From: Cryobacterium sp. BB307
GTDB lineage: Bacteria; Actinomycetota; Actinomycetes; Actinomycetales; Microbacteriaceae
Direction: 5' to 3'
NCBI RefSeq assembly: GCF_012274275.1
Contig: NZ_JAANZA010000001.1
Coordinates: 1,240,001-1,304,000, forward strand
DNA: 64,000 bases
Shown here: positions 8,064-15,823 of the stretch, piece after piece
How the letters are laid out: every line of letters starts with the position of its first letter
How positions within the stretch are numbered: position 1 is the first letter of the stretch
Translations under genes and position numbers: made by a program
Notes under the pieces: model-generated
The model's database searches: none
Told to the model about the DNA's origin: nothing
What the model saw: the letters and a program-made list of their open reading frames with translations, nothing else

Positions 8064-8978
8064 ATGTCATCCGTATCCCTGGCGCGCAGCACGCGCGCCA
8101 GGCGCAAGGGGACACAGGTCAAGCGCTGGCTGTTCGGGCTGCTCGGGCTGGTGATCGTTGCGCTTGTCTGGGAGGGCTACAAGCTGCTCGGCCCGGCCGA
8201 CGGGTTCGTGATCGCCGGCACCCGGGTACTGCCGCGCACGAGCGACCTTGCCATGCCGCACGTGTGGGACATGTTCTCCCGGCTCTTCGAACCCGTGACG
8301 AGCGCCGCAACCGCGCGGCCGCTGTGGCTCGAGGTGGCGATCGCGGCGACCCTGACGCTCGGTATCGCCGCGGTCGGCTGGCTCGTCGGCCTCGTGGTCG
8401 GCATCGGCTTCGCCCTCATCATGCAGCGGTGGAAGCCCGCCGAGTGGTCGATCCTGCCGTGGATCATCCTCAGCCAGACGATTCCGCTCATCGCGTTCGC
8501 TCCGGTCGTGCGCAGCTGGGGCTCGCGAATCGAGATCGGCGCGTTCGAGTGGGAGGACTGGATGTCGGTCGCCCTCATTGCGTCCTACCTCGCTTTCTTC
8601 CCGATCGCGGTGGGCGCGCTGAAGGGCTTGCACTCGCCCGATCGGCTGCACATCGAGCTCATGCGGACCTACGCATCCGGATGGTGGCAGACGCTTGTGA
8701 AGCTGCGGCTGCCGGCCGCGGTGCCCTATCTGCTGCCGGCGCTGCGGCTCGCCGCAGCCAGCGCCGTCGTCGGGGCGATCGTCGCGGAGGTCTCCACCGG
8801 TTTGCAGGGCGGCATCGGCCGACTGCTGATCACCTACGCCGGGCAAGCGTCCGGGGACCCGGCGAAGGCTTGGGCCCCCATCTTCGGTGCCATCGTGCTT
8901 GGTCTGGTCGCGGCCGGCTCCGTCGCGCTACTCGGCCTGATTCTCAGAAAGTACCGACGCTCGGAGGTAACCGCATGA
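8064..8978 (+). CDS. NitT/TauT-type ABC transporter permease 1
   Basis: Inner-membrane permease of 304 aa with an N-terminal basic segment and about six helices; the EAA-like loop is ELMRTYASGWWQTLVKLRLP at about residues 195-215. The family (SsuC/TauC/ThiX) imports nitrogenous or sulfonated small molecules. It starts 3 bp after the LLM gene and overlaps the ATPase start by 4 bp (ATGA). It is longer than the second permease and differs from it in sequence, so the transporter probably has a heterodimeric channel. Confidence 0.87.
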   Translation: MSSVSLARSTRARRKGTQVKRWLFGLLGLVIVALVWEGYKLLGPADGFVIAGTRVLPRTSDLAMPHVWDMFSRLFEPVTSAATARPLWLEVAIAATLTLGIAAVGWLVGLVVGIGFALIMQRWKPAEWSILPWIILSQTIPLIAFAPVVRSWGSRIEIGAFEWEDWMSVALIASYLAFFPIAVGALKGLHSPDRLHIELMRTYASGWWQTLVKLRLPAAVPYLLPALRLAAASAVVGAIVAEVSTGLQGGIGRLLITYAGQASGDPAKAWAPIFGAIVLGLVAAGSVALLGLILRKYRRSEVTA

Positions 8979-9799
8979 TCGAGAAGGCTCCCACCCGACC
9001 CGCCGACGCCGTCACAGTGACGGGCGTCGACAAGGTCTTCTCGACCGGGAAGGGGGAGGTCCGCGCGCTCGACGGCATCGACATGACGGTCAGCGCAGGG
9101 GAGTTCGTCTCGCTCATCGGGCCATCCGGCTGCGGGAAGAGCACCCTGCTGAGACTCATCGCCGACCTCGACGAGCCGACGGTAGGAGAGATCCGCGTCT
9201 TCGGCAAAGCCGCAAGGAGGGCTCGAGTCGACCAGGATTACGGCATCGCCTTCCAACAGGCGGCGCTGCTGCCGTGGAGGACCGTCGAGGACAACATCGC
9301 GCTGCCGCTCGAACTGCACAAAGTCGGTGCGGCCGAGAGGCGGGCGCGCGTAGCAGAGCTGATCGAGCTCGTCGGACTCGGCGACTTCGGCGAGAAGTAC
9401 CCAGACCAGCTCTCCGGCGGCATGCAACAGCGCGTCGCGATCGCCCGTGCGCTCGCCGAGAAGCCGAACCTGCTGCTCATGGACGAGCCGTTCGGGGCGC
9501 TCGACGAGATGACCCGCGAGTACCTGCAGACCGAGCTGTTGCGTATCAGCGCCGAGACACGCGCGGCGGTGGTCTTCGTGACGCACTCGATCCCCGAGGC
9601 CGTGTACCTCTCCGACCGTGTCGTGGTGATGTCGCCGCGCCCTGGGCGCATCGATGGGATCGTGCCGATGCAGCTCGGCTCCCCGTCGAGTCGCAGCGAC
9701 GACATCCGGGAGGACGCAGCATACTTCGAGATGATCACGGCAGTGCGAGAGGTGCTGCATGGCGGCGCCCCGATCCCCAAGGGGGTGGAGACACGATGA
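8975..9799 (+). CDS. NitT/TauT-type ABC transporter ATPase
   Basis: ATP-binding subunit of 274 aa. Walker A GPSGCGKST, Q-loop in AFQQAALLPWRTV, signature LSGGMQQRVAIARALA, Walker B LLLMDEPFGALD and H-loop THSIPEAV are all intact. ATG at 8975 overlaps the upstream permease stop and has GGAGG at 8963-8967. Its own stop overlaps the next permease (ATGA at 9796). SsuB/TauB/ThiZ-like; in this operon it would energise uptake of a pyrimidine or hydantoin compound. Confidence 0.9.
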   Translation: MIEKAPTRPADAVTVTGVDKVFSTGKGEVRALDGIDMTVSAGEFVSLIGPSGCGKSTLLRLIADLDEPTVGEIRVFGKAARRARVDQDYGIAFQQAALLPWRTVEDNIALPLELHKVGAAERRARVAELIELVGLGDFGEKYPDQLSGGMQQRVAIARALAEKPNLLLMDEPFGALDEMTREYLQTELLRISAETRAAVVFVTHSIPEAVYLSDRVVVMSPRPGRIDGIVPMQLGSPSSRSDDIREDAAYFEMITAVREVLHGGAPIPKGVETR

Positions 9800-10575
9800 A
9801 CCGGTCGCTGCGCGACGGATCGGTGCGGATTCTCGCACCGGTCGTGCTCGGCGCGGTCGTGGTCATCGCGTGGCAGCTCCTCGCAGGCAGCGGCCTGGTC
9901 GAGGCGTACCTGCTGCCGAGCCCCGCCGCGATCGGCGAGCAGATCGTCGAGTTCGCCCCAAGCATGGTCTCCGCGTCCGGGATCACCGGACTGAACTCCC
10001 TCATCGGGCTCATCATCGGCTCGGTGTTCGGGATACTGCTCGCGCTGCTCGCGGTCGCGCTCAGGGTCATCGACTGGATGGTTGAGCCGATCGTCGCGGC
10101 GCTGGCCGTCATCCCGATCGTCGCGCTCGCACCGGTGCTGAACACCATGTTCGGTGCGGACTCGCAATTCGGGCGGCAGGCCATTGCGGCTCTCGCGTCG
10201 TTCGTGCCCGTGTTCATCAATACCGTCCGCGGCCTGCGGCAGACGCGGCCAGTGCACCGCGACCTGATGCGGGCGTACGCGGCTTCCGGGGTGCAGGTGA
10301 TGCGCACTCTGACCTTGCCGACTGCGATCCCGTTCGTCTTCACGGGCATCCGGCTCGCGGCGTCACTCGCGGTGATCTCGGCGCTCGTCGCCGAGTACTT
10401 CGGCGGCCCGCGCGGAGGACTCGGCGGGCTCATCGCGACGTCCGCCGCCTCGAGCGCCTACCCGCGCGCGTGGGCGTACGTCGTCGCATCCATCATCCTC
10501 GGGCTCGCGTTCTTCCTCGTCACCCTCGCGATCGAACGCTGGGCGACAGGTCGCCGCGCGCCCGTACCGCTATAA
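9796..10575 (+). CDS. NitT/TauT-type ABC transporter permease 2
   Basis: Second permease of the same transporter, 259 aa, six predicted helices. The EAA loop reads DLMRAYAASGVQVMRTLTLP near residues 155-175. Translationally coupled to the ATPase by an ATGA overlap. Having two non-identical permeases around one ATPase is less common than a homodimer in this family, but is known for transporters paired with THI5/NMT1-type binding proteins. Confidence 0.88.
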   Translation: MNRSLRDGSVRILAPVVLGAVVVIAWQLLAGSGLVEAYLLPSPAAIGEQIVEFAPSMVSASGITGLNSLIGLIIGSVFGILLALLAVALRVIDWMVEPIVAALAVIPIVALAPVLNTMFGADSQFGRQAIAALASFVPVFINTVRGLRQTRPVHRDLMRAYAASGVQVMRTLTLPTAIPFVFTGIRLAASLAVISALVAEYFGGPRGGLGGLIATSAASSAYPRAWAYVVASIILGLAFFLVTLAIERWATGRRAPVPL

Positions 10576-10633
10576 CCACAAGCCAGAACCACCGCCAATC
10601 ACGCAAGGAACTTCTCAGGGAAAGGGATGAAAG

Positions 10634-11779
10634 ATGAAGCACAGCACGCGCCGCATAGCGGCGATCGGGGCTGCGGGGCTCTCCGCAGCGCTCATCCTGT
10701 CCGCATGCACCGGAACCGGCGGCGAAACGGACGGCAACGGCGACGGCGAACTCACCGAGGTGAAGCTGCAATTGCAGTGGCTGCCACAGGGGCAGTTCGC
10801 CGGCTACTTCGCCGCGCAGGACCAGGGCTACTTCGAGGATGAGGGGCTTTCGGTCGAGATCATCCCGTCTGGCGGTGACATCGTGCCGCAGGACGCGCTC
10901 GCCAACGGCGACGTCGACTACGCGATCGCCTGGGTGCCGAAGGTGCTCGGATCGATCGAAGCCGGCGCCAACGTCACCAACATCGCTCAGATCTTCCAGC
11001 GCTCCGGGACGCTGCAGGTCTCCTGGGCGGACTCCGGCATCGACTCCGTCGCAGACTTCGAAGGCCGCAAGATCGGCTCGTGGGGCTTCGGCAACGAGTG
11101 GGAGATCTTCGCAGCGATGGCCGAGGAGGGTCTTGACTCCTCGACCGTTGAGATCATCACGCAGGACTTCAATATGAACGCGTTCCTCTCTGGTGACATC
11201 GACGCCGCGCAGGCGATGACGTACAACGAGTACGCCCAACTGCTGGAGTCGGTGAATCCGGACACCGGTGAGCAGTACACCGAGGACGATTTCAACGTCA
11301 TCAGCTACGAGGACACCGTCGGCGCCATGCTGCAGGACGCCATCTGGGCCGACACCGAGCGGCTCGAGAACGACGAGGAGTACCAGGACACCACCGTCGC
11401 GTTCCTGAAGGCCGTGATCAAGGGTTGGATCTTCGCGGCCGAGAACCCGGAGGACGCATCAGCGATCACTCTCGCCGCGGGCTCCAACTGGGGTCCGAGC
11501 CACGAGCTGTGGATGGTCAACGAGACCAACAAGCTCATCTGGCCCGCGGAGAACGGCATCGGCTTCATCGACGAGGAGGCGTTCAACCGGACGGTCGAGG
11601 CCGCGCTCAGCGCCGTCAACGAGACCGGTGCACGCCTGATCACCGAGGAACCGCCGGCCACCGCGTGGACGAACGAGTACATCGAGCGGGCACACCAAGA
11701 GCTCGAAGGCGAGGGACTCGACCTCACCGGTGAGGGCTTCAGCCCGATTCAGGTGACGCTGGAGGAGGGCGGCAACTAG
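10634..11779 (+). CDS. THI5/NMT1-type substrate-binding lipoprotein
   Basis: Secreted lipoprotein of 381 aa with signal peptide and lipobox ILSAC near residue 24. The mature N-terminus LQLQWLPQGQFAGYFAAQDQ and the segments GYFEDEGLSVEI and NGDVDYAIAWVP are typical of NMT1/THI5-like binding proteins, which bind pyrimidine, hydroxymethylpyrimidine (HMP) or riboflavin-type ligands. ATG at 10634 follows AGGGAAAGGG. It lies at the end of the transporter block, 58 bp after permease 2, and gives the best hint that the imported ligand is a pyrimidine-like ring compound. Ligand identity is inference. Confidence 0.88.
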   Translation: MKHSTRRIAAIGAAGLSAALILSACTGTGGETDGNGDGELTEVKLQLQWLPQGQFAGYFAAQDQGYFEDEGLSVEIIPSGGDIVPQDALANGDVDYAIAWVPKVLGSIEAGANVTNIAQIFQRSGTLQVSWADSGIDSVADFEGRKIGSWGFGNEWEIFAAMAEEGLDSSTVEIITQDFNMNAFLSGDIDAAQAMTYNEYAQLLESVNPDTGEQYTEDDFNVISYEDTVGAMLQDAIWADTERLENDEEYQDTTVAFLKAVIKGWIFAAENPEDASAITLAAGSNWGPSHELWMVNETNKLIWPAENGIGFIDEEAFNRTVEAALSAVNETGARLITEEPPATAWTNEYIERAHQELEGEGLDLTGEGFSPIQVTLEEGGN

Positions 11780-11791
11780 GTAACTTCCTGG

Positions 11792-11827
11792 CCCCTCGGG
11801 ACTGGCTCTAGAGTGAGTCCCGAGGGG
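11792..11827. terminator. Strong hairpin between binding protein and aminotransferase
   Basis: Perfect 12-bp inverted repeat, CCCCTCGGGACT at 11792-11803 and AGTCCCGAGGGG at 11816-11827, with an inner CTCTAGAG self-palindrome in the loop. There is no T-run after it, so it may act as a partial terminator, an RNA-stabilising hairpin that raises binding-protein levels over the downstream gene, or a processing site. Confidence 0.55.
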
Positions 11828-11866
11828 TTCACCTCGTCTTCACAAGCTCCAACGAAGGACCAATTG

Positions 11867-13201
11867 ATGACCAGCATCGACCAGACCCCGCTGAACACCG
11901 CAGATGGGAAGCGCACCTACGACCTGGACCGCTCGCACGTGTTCCATTCCTGGTCGGCTCAGGGCTCGCTCAACCCGTTCGTCGTCGCTGGCGGCAGCGG
12001 ATGCACGGTGTGGGATTACGACGGCAACGAGTACCTGGACTTCTCGAGCCAGCTCGTCAACACCAACATCGGCCACCAGCATCCGGCCGTCGTCGAGGCG
12101 ATCACCCGGCAGGCCGAGACTCTCGCGACCGTCGCGCCGTCCCACGCCAACCTCGCCCGCGGCGAGGCGGCCGAGCGCATCCTGTCGCACGCGCCGGCTG
12201 GCTTCTCGAAGGTGTTCTTCACCAACGGCGGTGCGGATGCGATCGAGAACGCGATCCGGATGGCGCGATTGACCACCGGTCGCGACAAAGTGCTGACCAC
12301 GTACCGCTCGTACCACGGCAACACCGGCGCGGCGATCGTCGCGACCGGCGACTGGCGGCGGATGCCGAACGAGTACGCGCGCGGCCACGTCCACTTCTTC
12401 GGCCCGTTCCTGTACCGCAGCGAGTTCTGGGCCGAGACGCACGAGCAGGAGTCGGAGCGTGCGCTGCGTCACCTCGAGCGGGTCATCCAGTCAGAGGGGG
12501 CGGACGGGATTGCCGCGATCCTGCTGGAGACCGTGCCTGGCACCGCCGGCATCCTGGTGCCGCCTCCCGGATACCTGGCTGGCGTGCGTGCGCTGGCCGA
12601 CAAGTACGGGATCAAGTTGATCCTGGACGAGGTCATGGCGGGCTTCGGCCGCACCGGCCGCTGGCTCGCGCTCGACGACTTCGACGTCGTGCCCGACCTG
12701 ATCACCTTCGCCAAGGGGGTCAACTCCGGGTACGTCCCGGCCGGCGGTGTGATCATCTCCGACGAGATCGCGGCCGCGTTCAATGACCGGGTCTTCCCCG
12801 GCGGGCTCACCTACTCCGGCCACCCGCTGGCGATGGCCGCGATCGTCGGCGCGCTGGACGCGATGGAATCGGAGGGCATCGTCGACAACGCCAGGATGAT
12901 CGGCGAGCAGCACCTCGGTCCGGGCCTGAGGAAGCTGCAGGAGAAGCATCCGATGATCGGCGAGGTCCGCGGCGTCGGCGTGTTCTGGGCGCTGGACCTG
13001 GTCACCGATCGCAACACGCGCGAGCCGGTGCCGGCATCCGTCATCGGTGGGCTCAAGGCCGACCTGCAGCGCCGCGGCCTGCTGGCGTTCACCGCGGAGA
13101 ACCGCATCCACGTCGTCCCGCCGTGCATCGTCACGCCGGACGAGGTCGAGCAGGCCCTCGCCCTCTACGACGAGGCGTTCACAGCAGCCGAAAGCGCGTA
13201 G
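11867..13201 (+). CDS. Class III aminotransferase (probable beta-alanine aminotransferase)
   Basis: PLP-dependent omega-aminotransferase of 444 aa. Visible motifs: SSQLVNTNIGHQHP near the N-terminus, FFTNGGADAIENAIRMAR, ILDEVMAGFGRTGR with the PLP-ring Asp254, and LITFAKGVNSGY with the Schiff-base Lys283. I start at ATG 11867 (AAGGA upstream); an in-frame extension to 11813 runs through the hairpin and is unlikely. In this operon the amino donor should be beta-alanine or beta-aminoisobutyrate released by the carbamoyl-amidase, giving malonate semialdehyde or its methyl form. Other omega-amino acids are possible. Confidence 0.87.
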   Translation: MTSIDQTPLNTADGKRTYDLDRSHVFHSWSAQGSLNPFVVAGGSGCTVWDYDGNEYLDFSSQLVNTNIGHQHPAVVEAITRQAETLATVAPSHANLARGEAAERILSHAPAGFSKVFFTNGGADAIENAIRMARLTTGRDKVLTTYRSYHGNTGAAIVATGDWRRMPNEYARGHVHFFGPFLYRSEFWAETHEQESERALRHLERVIQSEGADGIAAILLETVPGTAGILVPPPGYLAGVRALADKYGIKLILDEVMAGFGRTGRWLALDDFDVVPDLITFAKGVNSGYVPAGGVIISDEIAAAFNDRVFPGGLTYSGHPLAMAAIVGALDAMESEGIVDNARMIGEQHLGPGLRKLQEKHPMIGEVRGVGVFWALDLVTDRNTREPVPASVIGGLKADLQRRGLLAFTAENRIHVVPPCIVTPDEVEQALALYDEAFTAAESA

Positions 13202-13206
13202 CGACG

Positions 13207-13212
13207 TAGGCT
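13207..13212 (+). promoter_or_regulatory. -10 box TAGGCT, leaderless start of yceD
   Basis: TAGGCT followed by six bases and then the GTG start at 13219. The predicted transcription start coincides with the start codon. Confidence 0.5.
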
Positions 13213-13218
13213 GGGATC

Positions 13219-13788
13219 GTGGAGAAGACGTCATCGCCCTACCTCATCAATGTGCGCGACCTCATTCACCGGCCGGGGGAGCAGCGCGAGCGCGACCTCG
13301 AGATCACGACACCGGATGAGCTCGCCAACGCCGTCATCGGTGTCCGGGCTGGCGAGCCGATCAGCGTGAAGGCGACGCTCGAGTCGCTGCACGACGGGAT
13401 CCTCGTCAGCGCGGAGGTCGACAGCACCGCGCGGGGTGAGTGCGTGCGCTGCCTCATCGACATCAGCCAAGAGGTCGAAGTCGATATCCAGGAGGTTTTC
13501 GCGTATTCTGTCGACGAAGCTTTTGATTACGAAGTTCAAGGTGATCACGTGAACCTTGAACCGGTGATCAGAGATGCGGTGGTGCTTTCACTGCCGTTCC
13601 AACCGGTCTGCCAGCCGGATTGCCCCGGCCTGTGCCCACAGTGCGGGGTGCGCTTGCTGGATGAACCCGGCCACAAGCACGAAGAGCAAACGGATCCTCG
13701 CTGGTCTGCGCTCGCCGCGCTGGCCGGAGAACCGCAAAACCCAGGCGAGACCGGCACCAAACCGGGTGCCGAGACAGAAGAGAGATAA
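13219..13788 (+). CDS. yceD: YceD/DUF177 family protein
   Basis: Conserved protein of 189 aa next to rpmF, the usual bacterial arrangement. The DUF177 core contains CVRCLIDI and the paired cysteines CQPDCPGLCPQCG near residues 135-147, typical of actinobacterial members and perhaps metal binding. Family members are linked to 23S rRNA accumulation and ribosome assembly in plants and bacteria; the exact activity is not known. The Pro/Glu/Thr-rich C-terminal tail is variable. GTG start at 13219 is supported by a -10 box six bases upstream. rpmF begins 3 bp after its stop. Confidence 0.88.
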   Translation: MEKTSSPYLINVRDLIHRPGEQRERDLEITTPDELANAVIGVRAGEPISVKATLESLHDGILVSAEVDSTARGECVRCLIDISQEVEVDIQEVFAYSVDEAFDYEVQGDHVNLEPVIRDAVVLSLPFQPVCQPDCPGLCPQCGVRLLDEPGHKHEEQTDPRWSALAALAGEPQNPGETGTKPGAETEER

Positions 13789-13791
13789 GCA

Positions 13792-13995
13792 ATGGCTGTT
13801 CCCAAGCGCAAGATGTCCCGCGCGAGCACCCGTGCGCGCCGCGCACAGTGGAAGGCGACTCCGCCCACGCTCGTGAAGACCATCGAGGGCGGCAAGGTCG
13901 TCTACAGCCTTCCGCACCGCGCGAAGGTGGTCGAGGACTCGGCCGGCACGCCTCTGTACATGGAGTACAAGGGCCGCAAGGTCGCTGACGTCTGA
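13792..13995 (+). CDS. rpmF: 50S ribosomal protein L32
   Basis: Basic 67-aa protein beginning [20 protein letters not shown], the standard L32 N-terminus. It lacks the four zinc-binding cysteines of C+ paralogues, so it is the zinc-independent form. It sits 3 bp downstream of yceD and is surely co-transcribed; AGAGAGATAAGC provides the ribosome site. Part of the large ribosomal subunit near the peptidyl-transferase region. Confidence 0.96.
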   Translation: MAVPKRKMSRASTRARRAQWKATPPTLVKTIEGGKVVYSLPHRAKVVEDSAGTPLYMEYKGRKVADV

Positions 13996-14023
13996 TTCGC
14001 AATCGGATGCGGGCGGTGACAGC

Positions 14024-14722
14024 GTGACCAACGCCGAGCTCGAGTCCACCGGAATTGCGCTCGCGGAACAGCTCGGGGTCGAAATCGATCCCGAGCTTTT
14101 CGTGCTCGCGCTCACGCACCGCTCCTACGCCTACGAACACGGCGGGATCGCCCACAACGAGCGGCTCGAGTTCCTCGGCGACTCGATCCTCGGCCAAGCG
14201 GTGACGGTGTGGCTCTACACCAGCTACCCCGACCTCGATGAGGGGTCGCTGGCGAAGCGGCGTGCAAGCCTCGTCAGCAGTGCCGCCCTGGCTGAGGTCG
14301 CGCGCACGATCGGCCTCGGGGCACACTTGCGCCTCGGGCGCGGCGAGGAACTCACCGGCGGGCGCGAGAAGTCGTCCATCCTGGCGGATACGGTCGAAGC
14401 GGTCATCGGCGCGGTCTACCTCGGTGCGGGCGGCGACGTCGCCACCGACCTGGTGCTGCGGCTGATCATCCCGCTGCTGGATGACCCTGACCGTTTCGGT
14501 GCCGCGATGGACCCCAAGACGAGCTTGCAAGAACTGGCCGCCGGACTGGGTCGCGGCACCCCGCACTACACGGTCACCGACAGCGGACCGGACCACTCGA
14601 AGCGGTTCTTCGCCACCGTGTCCCTCGGCCGCGAGGAGATCGCGAGCGGCTCAGGCACCAGCAAGAAGCACGCCGAGATGGACGCGGCCCTGAACGCCTG
14701 GACCGCACTGCAGGCTCCCTGA
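14024..14722 (+). CDS. rnc: Ribonuclease III
   Basis: Double-strand-specific endoribonuclease, 232 aa, that processes rRNA precursors and structured mRNAs. The signature NERLEFLGDSILG is at about residues 45-57, with the catalytic Glu/Asp residues; a second acidic site is in DTVEAVIGAVYL. A double-stranded RNA-binding domain occupies about residues 160-230 (DPKTSLQELAAGLG ... GSGTSKKHAEMDAALNAW). GTG start at 14024. Sits in the conserved yceD-rpmF-rnc-mutM order and is followed after one base by mutM. Confidence 0.95.
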   Translation: MTNAELESTGIALAEQLGVEIDPELFVLALTHRSYAYEHGGIAHNERLEFLGDSILGQAVTVWLYTSYPDLDEGSLAKRRASLVSSAALAEVARTIGLGAHLRLGRGEELTGGREKSSILADTVEAVIGAVYLGAGGDVATDLVLRLIIPLLDDPDRFGAAMDPKTSLQELAAGLGRGTPHYTVTDSGPDHSKRFFATVSLGREEIASGSGTSKKHAEMDAALNAWTALQAP

Positions 14723-14723
14723 C

Positions 14724-15653
14724 GTGCCGGAACTCCCCGAAGTCGAGGTCGTCCGCCTCGGCCTGCAACCTGCGGTCACCGGCGCAACGGTGACGGCGGT
14801 CACGGTGCTCGACGAGCGCTCGCTGCGCCGCCATCCGGGACCTGCCGAGGACTTCGTCGACCGGCTCACCGGCGCGCGCCTGGCGGCGCCCTCCCGCCGC
14901 GGCAAGTACCTCTGGCTCCCACTGAAAACGCAGGAGATTCCGCCCGAAAACGGCGCTCTGTCACCAAACGGCCCGAAATCGGACGGATCTCCTGCATTTT
15001 CAGAAGCCGTGGTGGTGCACCTCGGGATGAGCGGGCAGGTGCTCGTGCGCGATAGGGACACCGACGACCGGCTCACGCGCATTCGGCTCGACCTGAAGCA
15101 TCCGGTCGCGGGGCAGGTGCGGCTGAACTTCGTCGATCAGCGCATCTTCGGGTCGATGGCGATCGACGAGCTGATTCCGGATGGCGGTGGCGGGCGGGTC
15201 CCGCGCAGCGTCGCGCACATCGCTCGTGACCCGCTCGACCCGCTGTTCGACGATCGTGAATTCTTCCGGCGTCTCGCCATGCGCCGCACCGGGATCAAGC
15301 GCGCTCTGCTGGATCAGACACTGATCAGCGGCATCGGCAACATCTACGCCGACGAGGCGCTGTGGGCAGCGCGGGTCCACTACGACCAGCCGACGGCGAC
15401 CCTGAGCCGACCACGCGCGAAGCGGCTGCTCGACGAGGTGCGCTCGGTGCTCGGCAAGGCGCTCGTCGAGGGCGGGACGAGCTTCGACTGGCAGTACCTG
15501 AACGTCAACGGCGAGGCCGGGTACTTCGCGCACTCGCTCAACGCCTATGGGCGCCAGGGAGAACCGTGTGCCCGCTGTGGCCGCCCGATCGTACGGGAAA
15601 CCTTCATGAATCGGGGCAGCCACTTCTGCGCGTACTGCCAGCGCGTGCGGTGA
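14724..15653 (+). CDS. mutM: Formamidopyrimidine-DNA glycosylase with in-frame insert
   Basis: Bifunctional DNA glycosylase/AP lyase that removes 8-oxoguanine and FapyG, 309 aa. Pro2 (Schiff-base nucleophile) and Glu3 are in the N-terminal PELPEVEVV; the C-terminal zinc finger reads CARCG ... CAYCQ. The H2TH part has DQTLISGIGNIYADE. Between LWLPL and VVVHLGMSGQ there is an extra stretch of roughly 25-28 residues (KTQEIPPENGALSPNG...) encoded by a palindromic repeat (14922-15003); relatives have only a few residues there. The frame is kept and the catalytic residues are intact, so the protein is probably active. GTG start, one base after rnc. Confidence 0.94.
   Translation: MPELPEVEVVRLGLQPAVTGATVTAVTVLDERSLRRHPGPAEDFVDRLTGARLAAPSRRGKYLWLPLKTQEIPPENGALSPNGPKSDGSPAFSEAVVVHLGMSGQVLVRDRDTDDRLTRIRLDLKHPVAGQVRLNFVDQRIFGSMAIDELIPDGGGGRVPRSVAHIARDPLDPLFDDREFFRRLAMRRTGIKRALLDQTLISGIGNIYADEALWAARVHYDQPTATLSRPRAKRLLDEVRSVLGKALVEGGTSFDWQYLNVNGEAGYFAHSLNAYGRQGEPCARCGRPIVRETFMNRGSHFCAYCQRVR
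14922..15003. repeat. Palindromic element inserted in frame within mutM
   Basis: Left arm CTGAAAACGCAGGAGAT (14922-14938) and the reverse complement of the right arm ending at 15003 (CTGAAAATGCAGGAGAT) differ at a single base over 17, then match imperfectly for several more. The unit is about 82 bp. It falls exactly on the extra residues of MutM, so it looks like a mobile or REP-like palindrome that was tolerated inside a coding sequence. Confidence 0.7.
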
Positions 15654-15677
15654 CCCGCGCGAAACCGGCCCACGGGC

Positions 15678-15691
15678 GAGAAGCGCTTCTC
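15678..15691. promoter_or_regulatory. LacI-family-like operator upstream of sugar ABC operon
   Basis: Perfect 14-bp palindrome GAGAAGCGCTTCTC with the central CG flanked by AAG/CTT arms typical of LacI/GalR operators. A degenerate second copy (GATTCGCTTC) follows at 15706-15715. It lies about 130 bp before the sugar-binding protein gene, ahead of a possible -10 TACGTT near 15758. Confidence 0.5.
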
Positions 15692-15823
15692 TGACTCATT
15701 CCTGAGATTCGCTTCACGAACCCTGTGTTTCTCTTCCCACCACCCTCGTTCGGGGTACGTTGTGCGCAAAGTCGGCGCCGGTCGGCGCACCCCAGCGACC
15801 CCGAGCACGCGAGGGAGTAAACA

